A stretch of DNA of 29,473 bases from IMG/VR virus record IMGVR_UViG_3300046804_000793, positions 1 to 29,473 of that record. One strand, written 5' to 3'. Shown one piece after another: positions 23,421-28,118 of the stretch. A program made the translations under genes and the position numbers. Source of the DNA: a virus. Below the pieces are notes generated by a model. That model worked only from the letters and a program-made list of their open reading frames with translations, made no database searches and was not told the DNA's origin. How positions within the stretch are numbered: position 1 is the stretch's first letter; every line of letters starts with the position of its first letter.

Positions 23421-23663
23421 ATGCAATTCAGTACTCAAACACAGAAAGATATGGTTCTTGCTTTGCAAAGAACCTATTGGGAACTAGATCAGATTGTCTT
23501 TGATTCTGACAATGAAATGGAAGGGCTTTTGAACGTCGATTCAACTCCCTACCTTAGAGCTTTAGCTCAGGTAGAGAACGCTTTGAAAACTTTAGGCTTT
23601 CGCCTAAAGATGAATGATCTAACGGACGAATGGGATTTGGTAAAAATCAAGAGTAAGGCTTAA
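23421..23663 (+). CDS. Hypothetical early protein, 80 residues
   Basis: First gene of the rightward module. The soluble, acidic, probably helical product starts MQFSTQTQKDMVLALQRTYW and continues LDQIVFDSDNEMEGLL, with a YLRALAQVENALKTLGFRL helix. No recognisable domain. SD TGAGGT lies 6-7 bases before the ATG, and a promoter with perfect -35 lies about 60 bases upstream, so early strong expression is likely. The last codons and stop are part of a 26-bp perfect palindrome. Not recognised; small proteins in this position are often host-takeover factors, which is only a general expectation. Confidence 0.8.
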   Translation: MQFSTQTQKDMVLALQRTYWELDQIVFDSDNEMEGLLNVDSTPYLRALAQVENALKTLGFRLKMNDLTDEWDLVKIKSKA

Positions 23664-23674
23664 GCCTTACTCTT
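23649..23674. repeat. 26-bp perfect palindrome over the end of the first early gene
   Basis: Arms of 13 bases (AAGAGTAAGGCTT and its reverse complement) with no spacer, spanning the final three sense codons, the stop and 11 bases beyond. As RNA it could form an 11-bp stem with a 4-base loop. On the plus strand it is followed by TTAAAAAAGG, so no U-tract. On the minus strand it is followed by TTGATTTTT, closer to a terminator for leftward transcripts. Just downstream is promoter 2. Confidence 0.7.
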
Positions 23675-23685
23675 AAAAAAGGGGT

Positions 23686-23715
23686 TTGACAATTTGGGTT
23701 TTTTTGTGTTACTTT
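23686..23715 (+). promoter_or_regulatory. Rightward promoter 2 with -10 dyad
   Basis: TTGACA at 23686-23691, 18-base spacer ending in an extended -10 TGT, -10 TACTTT at 23710-23715. A dyad TTAC-TTT-GTAA (23709-23719) covers the -10, as in promoters 3 to 5. It precedes the 162-residue gene at 23749. Confidence 0.75.
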
Positions 23716-23748
23716 GTAATCGTCAATTCAACGTGAGGTAATTTCGAT

Positions 23749-24237
23749 ATGAACGCAGTAGCAAAAGCAGTTGTTTCTAACATCAACTCTGTTGATGCCA
23801 AGCCATTAAGCCTAACAAATGTTATCAACCAAATGGTTGAGGGTGAAAAGCTGGGTATCCGTCGTCGTCGCAACGTAGCCAAAGGCTTTAACTTTCAGTT
23901 CCCAAGCATAGCTTGGTTTGATGTGCAGAACGGCGATCAATCCTCAGACGGCAAAGCCGTCTTGGGATACAAGAAGAGCATCTACGATGCTCTTAAGGAA
24001 ATCAAGCATAGCAACCCTAGCAAGGTCTGGGCTGACATCTGTGCCTATGGTCGTGAGGAACTAGGTTTACAACCTAAGCCAAAGGCTGTGAAGCCAGCTT
24101 CTGTGAAGCTGGTGAAGGCTTTGCAGACTGCACTGAAAATTGTGCAGGGTATGGAATCACCCAGCGAAGCTGAGACTGATGTCGGTCTCGACCTGATCCG
24201 TAGCCTAGCGAAGCTAGGTGTGGATACGGCTGAGTAA
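23749..24237 (+). CDS. Hypothetical early protein, 162 residues
   Basis: A soluble protein, not recognised. The N-terminus (MNAVAKAVVSNINSVDAKPL) is followed by LTNVINQMVEGEKLGIRRRR, with a basic RRRR patch at about 38-41. It then has FPSIAWFDVQNGDQSSDGKA, a helix YKKSIYDALKEIKHSNPSKV, a Lys/Pro/Ala linker (about 108-118) and a C-terminal helical part (LVKALQTALKIVQGMESPSE). The basic patch and linker would suit a nucleic-acid-binding protein, perhaps the regulator of the nearby palindromes, but that is speculation. GTGAGGT SD; own promoter directly upstream. Codons for LTNV contain an imperfect copy of the repeated palindrome. Confidence 0.82.
   Translation: MNAVAKAVVSNINSVDAKPLSLTNVINQMVEGEKLGIRRRRNVAKGFNFQFPSIAWFDVQNGDQSSDGKAVLGYKKSIYDALKEIKHSNPSKVWADICAYGREELGLQPKPKAVKPASVKLVKALQTALKIVQGMESPSEAETDVGLDLIRSLAKLGVDTAE
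23812..23825. repeat. In-gene imperfect copy of the palindrome (CTAACAAATGTTAT)
   Basis: Differs from the intergenic 14-mer at two positions (T to A in the centre and the final base). It encodes part of LTNV in the 23749 gene. Could be a weak operator about 100 bases downstream of promoter 2, or chance. Confidence 0.35.
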
Positions 24238-24284
24238 CGTACCTCACGGGTCACATGGACGTGACCACCTTTGGTGGCAACGAC

Positions 24285-24298
24285 CTAACAATTGTTAG
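24285..24298. promoter_or_regulatory. Palindrome copy 1, CTAACAATTGTTAG
   Basis: Perfect 14-bp palindrome, preceded by GAC and followed by ATTTT. It lies 48 bases after the stop of the 162-residue gene, with half-sites directly downstream (from 24306). Confidence 0.85.
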
Positions 24299-24401
24299 AT
24301 TTTGCATTGTTAGAATGTTAGGCAGGGGTAATTTGTATTGTTAGACGTAAGTGCTTGATTTATAAACTTTGTTTATATTGTAAGAATGTTAGGTAGGTTG
24401 G

Positions 24402-24416
24402 AAGTCAATTTGACTT
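24402..24416. repeat. 15-bp dyad AAGTCAATTTGACTT
   Basis: Perfect inverted repeat around a central T inside the non-coding region. Its GTCAA/TTGAC arms resemble the GTCAAT seen downstream of promoters 2 to 4 and the TTGAC of the -35 boxes. It may be a second regulator site. Confidence 0.5.
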
Positions 24417-24500
24417 TTCGAGGCTCTCCGCAAGTGTATTTAGCACGGCAAATCGCCTACGAAAATATATATATAAACCTTCTAACTTTCTAACTTTCTT

Positions 24501-24524
24501 ACAATACAAATAAAATTGTATTGT
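24501..24524. repeat. AT-rich stem-loop
   Basis: Arms ACAATACAA and TTGTATTGT (9 bp) with a 6-base loop ATAAAA. Each arm contains pieces related to the ATTGT of the main palindrome. No U-tract follows, so not a terminator. Confidence 0.5.
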
Positions 24525-24584
24525 TACGCTTGCAATTCAATGACTTGCAAAGCAAGGGTATTGTTACGTGATTTTATCGGCGAC

Positions 24585-24598
24585 CTAACAATTGTTAG
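24585..24598. promoter_or_regulatory. Palindrome copy 2, CTAACAATTGTTAG
   Basis: Perfect copy with GAC before and ATT after, then a half-site CTAACATT at 24604-24611. It lies 23 bases upstream of the small membrane protein start. Confidence 0.85.
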
Positions 24599-24621
24599 AT
24601 TGCCTAACATTAAAGGGCGAT

Positions 24622-24780
24622 ATGAACAGAGCAGACGAATTGTATTACGCAATGCAGGAACGTGAGTGGCAACGTAAAGAGCGTGAGTATGAACGCATGA
24701 TAAACAAGTGCTGGATCATAACCTATGTGGGCATATTGATTGTGCCAGTACTGGTCGTGCTCGATTACTTTCTGGGCTGA
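24622..24780 (+). CDS. Small membrane protein, 52 residues
   Basis: The N-terminus is charged and probably helical (MNRADELYYAMQEREWQRKE), followed by one C-terminal transmembrane segment (about 31-50, WIITYVGILIVPVLVVLDYF). It would sit in the host inner membrane with the charged part probably in the cytoplasm. I start at 24622 because GGGCGAT precedes that ATG and the upstream extension would run through the palindrome. The TGA stop touches the next palindrome copy. Not recognised; a superinfection or host-membrane function is a guess. Confidence 0.72.
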   Translation: MNRADELYYAMQEREWQRKEREYERMINKCWIITYVGILIVPVLVVLDYFLG

Positions 24781-24781
24781 C

Positions 24782-24795
24782 CTAACAATTGTTAG
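24782..24795. promoter_or_regulatory. Palindrome copy 3, CTAACAATTGTTAG
   Basis: Perfect copy, starting 2 bases after the TGA of the 52-residue membrane protein (24778-24780). Preceded by GAC and followed by ATTTAGG. Confidence 0.85.
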
Positions 24796-24825
24796 ATTTA
24801 GGTGCTGTTCACTGCGTTACAAGTA

Positions 24826-24889
24826 TGCCCCCCACGACGGGGCAGAACGTAGGCAGACGAAGGTGTGTGCTATGCCCCCTGCAACGGGG
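24826..24889. repeat. Paired TATGCCCC...GGGG stem-loops
   Basis: Two similar hairpins: TGCCCC/GGGGCA (24826-24831 with 24839-24844) and CCCC/GGGG (about 24875-24879 with 24886-24889). Both begin TATGCCCCC. They look like a degenerate duplication in a spacer without a sure gene. Confidence 0.45.
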
Positions 24890-24937
24890 TACGAGTATGC
24901 ACTGGGACACAAGCTGTCAGTGGTGGACAGCATCTAG
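24872..24937 (+). CDS. Possible 21-residue peptide
   Basis: Tiny hand-found frame starting MPPATGYEYALG and ending in SVVDSI just before palindrome copy 4. Its upstream GAAGGTGTGTG resembles the GTGAGGTGTGTG ribosome site used by other genes here, and its stop-then-palindrome layout also matches them. Length makes this weak; the segment may be untranslated. Confidence 0.25.
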   Translation: MPPATGYEYALGHKLSVVDSI

Positions 24938-24939
24938 AC

Positions 24940-24953
24940 CTAACAATTGTTAG
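24940..24953. promoter_or_regulatory. Palindrome copy 4, CTAACAATTGTTAG
   Basis: Perfect copy 11 bases upstream of the -35 of promoter 3, the closest palindrome-promoter spacing seen here. A dimeric regulator bound at this site could touch polymerase. Confidence 0.85.
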
Positions 24954-24964
24954 ATTGTGGTGGG

Positions 24965-24994
24965 TTGACAAGCTAGGTCAATCTGTGTTACATT
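24965..24994 (+). promoter_or_regulatory. Rightward promoter 3 with -10 dyad
   Basis: TTGACA at 24965-24970, 18-base spacer ending in TGT, -10 TACATT at 24989-24994. Dyad TTACA-T-TGTAA at 24988-24998 covers the -10. GTCAATC occurs both in the spacer and downstream of the -10. It drives 25027..25236. Confidence 0.8.
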
Positions 24995-25026
24995 GTAAGG
25001 GTATCGTCAATCAAGTGAGGTGTGAG

Positions 25027-25236
25027 ATGCACAAGCAAAAGCAAAACCGATTCGCCACGTTATCCGAGGCACTGGAATCGGAAGGGGTTGCCCACATGTG
25101 GGACGACAGGCATATCCCGTATGGTACGACGCTGGGCTGCACGTATCAGGACGGCACTCGGTACGGACACTATGTGTCTGTGTATCGGGACGAGCATGGT
25201 GTGTATGAACGTCCCGTGCATTATGCACGGGGCTGA
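25027..25236 (+). CDS. Hypothetical early protein, 69 residues
   Basis: A soluble, polar protein starting MHKQKQNRFATLSEALESEG, then VAHMWDDRHIPYGTTLG and YGHYVSVYRDEHGVYERPVH. It looks like a short helix followed by beta strands. A longer frame extends to 24865, but the ATG at 25027 has the GTGAGGTGTGAG ribosome site and lies downstream of promoter 3, so I use it. Not recognised. The stop is followed at once by the 44-bp cassette boundary repeat. Confidence 0.75.
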   Translation: MHKQKQNRFATLSEALESEGVAHMWDDRHIPYGTTLGCTYQDGTRYGHYVSVYRDEHGVYERPVHYARG

Positions 25237-25237
25237 G

Positions 25238-25281
25238 GTTGACCTAACAATTGTTAGCTTTTCTAGTGAGGTGTGTGATGC
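25238..25281. repeat. 44-bp exact repeat, copy A (boundary with palindrome and ribosome site)
   Basis: Identical to 25563-25606. It holds palindrome copy 5 (25244-25257), a CTTTTCTAG link, the ribosome site GTGAGGTGTGTG and the ATG plus one base of the next gene. It starts one base after the TGA of the previous gene. Confidence 0.9.
25244..25257. promoter_or_regulatory. Palindrome copy 5, CTAACAATTGTTAG
   Basis: Perfect copy inside the first 44-bp repeat, preceded by TTGAC and 20 bases upstream of the next ATG. Confidence 0.85.
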
Positions 25282-25562
25282 AAGAGCAGTTCTTTGATAC
25301 TCGAGTTGTGAGTATGAATGTCATCGGTGGTTGCACTATTAGCACAGTGCGAGTGCCGTTCTATGGGCTTGATGAAAGCGAGGGTTACTTTGAGACGTGC
25401 CTGTTCTTCCCTAACGGGGATTGCGACGTGCTCACTCGGTCTAACCACGAGAGTGGGATCGTGCAGAACCACAATGCGTTGGTGTCCTACCTGTTTCGTC
25501 ACGTTGACCGAAGCGAGGTCGAGGCGCACCTGCGTGAGTTGTTGGCAGCCGAGGCTGCCTGA
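25278..25562 (+). CDS. Hypothetical early protein, 94 residues
   Basis: A soluble acidic protein with MQEQFFDTRVVSMNVIGGCT, then YGLDESEGYFETCLFFPNGD and a C-terminal helix EVEAHLRELLAAEAA. The frame extends further upstream, but the ATG at 25278 with its GTGAGGTGTGTG site, repeated exactly before the next gene, decides the start. No domain is recognised. It is flanked on both sides by the 44-bp exact repeat, so it looks like an exchangeable cassette. An SEGYF motif here also occurs in 25765..26007. Confidence 0.75.
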   Translation: MQEQFFDTRVVSMNVIGGCTISTVRVPFYGLDESEGYFETCLFFPNGDCDVLTRSNHESGIVQNHNALVSYLFRHVDRSEVEAHLRELLAAEAA

Positions 25563-25606
25563 GTTGACCTAACAATTGTTAGCTTTTCTAGTGAGGTGTG
25601 TGATGC
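25563..25606. repeat. 44-bp exact repeat, copy B
   Basis: Identical to copy A at 25238-25281, starting directly after the TGA of the 94-residue gene and ending at the first codon of the 49-residue membrane protein. Contains palindrome copy 6. Confidence 0.9.
25569..25582. promoter_or_regulatory. Palindrome copy 6, CTAACAATTGTTAG
   Basis: Perfect copy inside the second 44-bp repeat, same spacing to ribosome site and ATG as copy 5. Confidence 0.85.
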
Positions 25607-25752
25607 GTAATGCTCCTGAGGTTTTGTACTTTGTACTCAAGGGTGCGGTGTGCCTGTGTGTAATTCCGTTCGCCCCGTTATCTGCGGCAAGCATGCTGAT
25701 GACTGTGGGTTTTATGTCGTTAATTTGTGCCGCTTCTTTCATGGCACTTTAA
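25603..25752 (+). CDS. Small hydrophobic membrane protein, 49 residues
   Basis: Hand-translated: MRNAPEVLYFVLKGAVCLCV, then hydrophobic to the end, closing in CAASFMAL. Two membrane segments are likely (about 7-26 and 30-49), with very few charges. The start is set by GTGAGGTGTGTG in the 44-bp repeat; the TAA stop is followed by AAGTGAGGTGAG, the ribosome site of the next gene. Small two-helix proteins of this kind in phage early regions include membrane-active inhibitors, but nothing here identifies a function. Confidence 0.7.
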   Translation: MRNAPEVLYFVLKGAVCLCVIPFAPLSAASMLMTVGFMSLICAASFMAL

Positions 25753-25764
25753 GTGAGGTGAGAT

Positions 25765-26007
25765 ATGTTCGCTGTTGTATTTGATGGGCATGGCATCGAG
25801 TTGGCTCGGTATATGTTAGGCGATGACGAGTTGCTTGACTGTCGCTTGTATGCAGACCGCTACCTAGAACCGCATGGGTACTGTACTCATAGCACGGACT
25901 CGTACTGTGGTGACGGGGATATATATGTGACGCTGACTGATGAGCCTGACAATCCAACCCGATGCTGGAAAAGCGAGGGTTACTTTGTAGACTTTGGTGA
26001 GGAGTAA
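25765..26007 (+). CDS. Hypothetical early protein, 80 residues
   Basis: An acidic soluble protein starting MFAVVFDGHGIELARYMLGD, then DCRLYADRYLEPHGYCTH and a DPDNP-like DEPDNPTRCWKSEGYFVDFG end. Probably mixed alpha/beta. It follows the 49-residue membrane protein by 12 bases with its own GTGAGGTGAG site. No catalytic motif is seen. Its end is followed by promoter 4. The SEGYF motif also occurs in the 94-residue protein, possibly a hint of shared ancestry. Confidence 0.75.
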   Translation: MFAVVFDGHGIELARYMLGDDELLDCRLYADRYLEPHGYCTHSTDSYCGDGDIYVTLTDEPDNPTRCWKSEGYFVDFGEE

Positions 26008-26014
26008 GCAGGGG

Positions 26015-26044
26015 TTGACAAGTTAAGTCAATCTGTGTTACATT
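26015..26044 (+). promoter_or_regulatory. Rightward promoter 4 with -10 dyad
   Basis: TTGACA at 26015-26020, 18-base spacer with GTCAATC, extended -10 TGT, -10 TACATT at 26039-26044. The dyad TTACA-T-TGTAA lies at 26038-26048. Nearly identical to promoter 3 over the core. It drives the gene at 26076. Confidence 0.8.
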
Positions 26045-26075
26045 GTAATGGTGTAGTCAATTAGTGAGGGGTTAA

Positions 26076-26267
26076 GTGAATACTTATTTTGTGAAAGTAC
26101 AAGCAAGGGGCAAGCGTAATGGCAAGCATACCGAATCGTATGTAGTGCTTGCGCCAGATGCAGACGTAGCAAGTAAAGCAGCACAGCAACTCAGCTACGA
26201 CCCGTTGAACGGGCAGGTTATCGAGTGCAAACAGGTGACGGACATACTGCGTACGTCTGTCAGTTAA
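26076..26267 (+). CDS. Hypothetical early protein, 63 residues (GTG start)
   Basis: Starts with GTG, preceded 4 bases upstream by GTGAGGGG, which supports this start. The protein is basic, MNTYFVKVQARGKRNGKHTE then SYVVLAPDADVASKAAQQLS, and looks like a small beta-alpha-beta fold. Not recognised. It is first in the promoter 4 unit and is followed 9 bases later by palindrome copy 7. Confidence 0.72.
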   Translation: MNTYFVKVQARGKRNGKHTESYVVLAPDADVASKAAQQLSYDPLNGQVIECKQVTDILRTSVS

Positions 26268-26275
26268 TGGTTGAC

Positions 26276-26289
26276 CTAACAATTGTTAG
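26276..26289. promoter_or_regulatory. Palindrome copy 7, CTAACAATTGTTAG
   Basis: Perfect copy in the 37-bp gap between the 63- and 103-residue genes, preceded by TTGAC and followed directly by ACAGTGAGGTG. Confidence 0.85.
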
Positions 26290-26304
26290 ACAGTGAGGTG
26301 TGTG

Positions 26305-26616
26305 ATGAGTGAGCAAGTATGTTTGGTTGTGGGTAGCCGTAACTCTGACGAGGGGGCGGTGAGTATTCATGCGGTTAAGACTGTCGAAGATGCACGGGAG
26401 TTGGTGCATTGCTTAGAGACGCATCGGTTGGCTAGGTTTTTAGAGTGGGACATTGTGCACCTAACAATCAGGAACGCTGACGATACATGGGAGCGTTGCC
26501 TGAACGACGTGGAGATGGAGTTAGACGACGATGACAGGGAGTATATCGAGGAGTTCGAGCGTGATGTCGAAGAGACGGAGCGTGAGTATGGCTCAACCTT
26601 GAGGCGCATACGATGA
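26305..26616 (+). CDS. Hypothetical acidic early protein, 103 residues
   Basis: A very acidic protein, MSEQVCLVVGSRNSDEGAVS, then VKTVEDARELVHCLETHRLA and a C-terminal Asp/Glu-rich helix (VEMELDDDDREYIEEFERDV). Such acidic proteins can mimic DNA or bind basic host proteins; no evidence beyond composition. The ATG at 26305 has GTGAGGTGTGTG directly upstream. A half-site of the palindrome (CTAACAAT, 26461-26468) lies inside. The stop overlaps the next start (ATGA). Confidence 0.77.
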   Translation: MSEQVCLVVGSRNSDEGAVSIHAVKTVEDARELVHCLETHRLARFLEWDIVHLTIRNADDTWERCLNDVEMELDDDDREYIEEFERDVEETEREYGSTLRRIR

Positions 26617-26717
26617 GTAACGTAGAACCTTGGTATGTGGGTGCGATGGGCGAGGCACTGCCTGTGCTGCTGCTTATCATTGTGGTGTGGGCAATCAGTA
26701 GTGAGGACGACTTATGA
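26613..26717 (+). CDS. Single-span membrane peptide, 34 residues
   Basis: Hand-translated: MSNVEPWYVGAMGEALP, a hydrophobic span about 15-28 (ALPVLLLIIVVWAI), then SSEDDL. ATGA overlaps with both the previous stop (26613-26616) and the next start (26714-26717) argue strongly that it is translated. Function unknown. Confidence 0.65.
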   Translation: MSNVEPWYVGAMGEALPVLLLIIVVWAISSEDDL

Positions 26718-26878
26718 CTGTGCATCTAGTGGGTGTGACTGTGCGAGAGTTAGCCGATGCGCTTAGGTATAGCGGACTGTATGTAGTGGTCGAGTCACGT
26801 GGTGCAGAGGAGACTACGTACGTCAAGGCGATACCTGAGTTCCTATTAAAGACAGACAAATCAAGTGAGGATAAATAG
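26714..26878 (+). CDS. Hypothetical protein, 54 residues
   Basis: Hand-translated: MTVHLVGVTVRELADALRYS, then GLYVVVESRGAEETTYVKAI and an acidic/Lys C-terminus. Its ATG overlaps the stop of the 34-residue peptide; its end holds AAGTGAGG, the ribosome site of the next gene. The opening VTVRELADAL helix and short beta strands suggest a small alpha/beta fold. No homologue recalled. Confidence 0.65.
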   Translation: MTVHLVGVTVRELADALRYSGLYVVVESRGAEETTYVKAIPEFLLKTDKSSEDK

Positions 26879-26880
26879 TT

Positions 26881-27720
26881 ATGTACGCAAACATGAGAAG
26901 CGATAGGTTTCCCCGTCTGTATAACTACGATCAGGCGGTGCGCTACCACAATACTTGTAAACCATACGTGATGGGTAACAACAAGGGTGTGCGTCCGTTG
27001 GCTGAGCGTCGTCGTCACTGGCTGAACATCAGGCAGGAAGGTGAGGACATCATCGTCAAGATGCACAACACGGACATCATCACGTACAAACCTACGGGTG
27101 AGGTCATCATCGAGCAAGGTGGTTGGAATACCTCGACGACACACGAGGCGATAGGTTCAATCCTAAGTACGACTGTGTTCACGAAGGGTAACGTGGGTTG
27201 GATTACCTGTGCCAATGGTACGTTTCCGTTGCGTAGAGAGGGTAAGAACGTGCTGCGTCTGGGTAATGGCTGGGTGTACGAGAACCCTGTGTATCCGAAG
27301 GTTCACTATGTGAATCGCAAGAACCTAACAAATGTTAGACAGCGATACAAAACATTCATGGACTACGCATTCAACATGGCGAAGCTGTTGGGCGAGGACT
27401 GCCATCACGATGAGCAACTGTGTCGTGCCGAGGGTGTGCCTATGTATACCGACCAGAGGTTGTGCGATGCGATGCTCGACGAGGATAACCGATACAAGGC
27501 ATGGCTGGGTTTGCTTAGGGCTGCTGACATACTGATAAAGAGTAAGCGGTATGGGTATGGCAATCACCATTCTAGGATACTAACTGAGGCTGACCTCAAG
27601 GCTACGTTCACTAATACGTTCTACATGGCACACCCACTAGAAGTATTTGATGCGGTCGAGGTGCGAGATGGACGGGTGGTAATTGATAAGAACTGGAAGT
27701 ACGTACGATGGGCACTGTGA
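26881..27720 (+). CDS. Hypothetical phage protein, 279 residues
   Basis: A soluble, basic protein, MYANMRSDRFPRLYNYDQAV at the start, then LAERRRHWLNIRQEGEDIIV and KMHNTDIITYKPTGEVII, a WNTSTTHEAIGSIL segment, and a central VHYVNRKNLTNVRQRYK. The C-terminal half is helical with YKAWLGLLRAADILIKSKRY. I recall similar proteins from phage early regions near MoxR-type ATPases, all of unknown function. It overlaps the next gene by 13 bases. Codons for NLTNVR form an imperfect palindrome copy. No catalytic motif identified. Confidence 0.8.
   Translation: MYANMRSDRFPRLYNYDQAVRYHNTCKPYVMGNNKGVRPLAERRRHWLNIRQEGEDIIVKMHNTDIITYKPTGEVIIEQGGWNTSTTHEAIGSILSTTVFTKGNVGWITCANGTFPLRREGKNVLRLGNGWVYENPVYPKVHYVNRKNLTNVRQRYKTFMDYAFNMAKLLGEDCHHDEQLCRAEGVPMYTDQRLCDAMLDEDNRYKAWLGLLRAADILIKSKRYGYGNHHSRILTEADLKATFTNTFYMAHPLEVFDAVEVRDGRVVIDKNWKYVRWAL
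27325..27338. repeat. In-gene imperfect palindrome copy (CTAACAAATGTTAG)
   Basis: One mismatch to the 14-mer (T to A at position 8), with the same CTAACA and GTTAG arms and a CTAACAAATGTTA core shared with 23812-23824. It encodes LTNVR. Confidence 0.45.
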
Positions 27721-28028
27721 AGCCAATCGAAGGTGTGCCTGAGGTGTTGCACATGTTCAGGACTGTGCGTGTGTACCCTGCGACAGACAAGCATTCCGTA
27801 AAGCTAGATACGTGGTGCATATTCTTTAAGCTGGACGACAAGCTGACGTACTGGCTGATGGATAACACTGGCGAAAAGCGAGTGATGGACGAGCTGGGTG
27901 TATGGCGCAAGTTTATACATGAGTGGATACACCCTGCGTACGTTGGATACAAAGACAAGGTTGTGAGAGGGCGCAACATGGAAGATGCACAGAGCAAGCT
28001 AGATACCTTCCTTCAAAGGGGGGGTTGA
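27708..28028 (+). CDS. Hypothetical protein, 106 residues
   Basis: MGTVKPIEGVPEVLHMFRTV, then TDKHSVKLDTWCIFFKLDDK, a YWLMDNTGEKRVMDELGVW segment and RKFIHEWIHPAYVGYKDK. Probably a small alpha/beta protein; no motif. Starts 13 bases inside the previous gene. Its TGA lies within the TTGACA of promoter 5, showing how compact the module is. A C-terminal helix with MEDAQSKLDTFLQRGG closes it. Confidence 0.72.
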   Translation: MGTVKPIEGVPEVLHMFRTVRVYPATDKHSVKLDTWCIFFKLDDKLTYWLMDNTGEKRVMDELGVWRKFIHEWIHPAYVGYKDKVVRGRNMEDAQSKLDTFLQRGG

Positions 28029-28054
28029 CAAGATGGGATATAGTGTGTTACAAT
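28025..28054 (+). promoter_or_regulatory. Rightward promoter 5 with -10 dyad
   Basis: TTGACA at 28025-28030 (overlapping the previous stop), 18-base spacer ending TGT, -10 TACAAT at 28049-28054 (5 of 6). Dyad TTACA-A-TGTAA at 28048-28058. The best -10 of the family; drives the MoxR-type ATPase. Confidence 0.8.
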
Positions 28055-28083
28055 GTAATGGTATTGTGATTAGTTGATTCGAT

Positions 28084-28097
28084 ATAACAATTGTTAG
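28084..28097. promoter_or_regulatory. Palindrome copy 8 (one mismatch)
   Basis: ATAACAATTGTTAG: first base A instead of C. It lies 29 bases downstream of the promoter 5 -10, so a bound protein would sit in the early-transcribed region of the ATPase mRNA. Confidence 0.75.
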
Positions 28098-28118
28098 ATG
28101 TAAATGAGGAGCAATGCG

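Larger units (their letters stand above)
24238..24621 (+). other. 384-bp non-coding region rich in half-sites, candidate origin/regulatory hub
   Basis: No open frame that I believe. It opens with two overlapping small stem-loops (GGTCAC/GTGACC at 24249-24266; CCACC/GGTGG at 24265-24277). It then holds two full palindromes (24285, 24585) and several half-sites of the ATTGTTAG/AATGTTAG kind (about 24306-24345, 24379-24392). A 15-bp dyad AAGTCAATTTGACTT lies at 24402-24416, an AT-run at about 24465-24475, two tandem CTAACTTT units at about 24482-24497 and a 9-bp stem-loop at 24501-24524. Iterated sites, dyads and AT-rich DNA are the usual signs of a replication origin or a regulator-binding hub. 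No tRNA seen. Confidence 0.55.

Noticed and set aside
24238-24621. tRNA gene in the non-coding hub
   Set aside because: No cloverleaf with acceptor stem, anticodon arm and TTCRA-like T-arm could be assembled.
24740-24937. 65-residue plus-strand frame overlapping the small membrane protein
   Set aside because: It starts inside the preceding gene, reads through a palindrome copy and has no ribosome site at its start; only its last 21 codons have one.
25240-25275. TTGACC before palindrome copies 5 to 7 as a -35 box
   Set aside because: No -10-like hexamer lies 16-18 bases downstream; that position is taken by the ribosome site.
24285-26289. Palindromes as intrinsic terminators, since some are followed by T-rich bases
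   Set aside because: As RNA the stem is only 5 A/U-rich pairs with a 4-base loop and the T-runs are short and variable; too weak. A DNA-binding site fits the perfect symmetry better.
24285-26289. CRISPR-like array
   Set aside because: The intervals are whole genes of very different lengths, and the repeat is short and placed at gene ends.
26695-27144. 149-residue minus-strand frame opposite early genes
   Set aside because: It lies opposite well-supported plus-strand genes with ribosome sites and has a low-complexity, shadow-like sequence.
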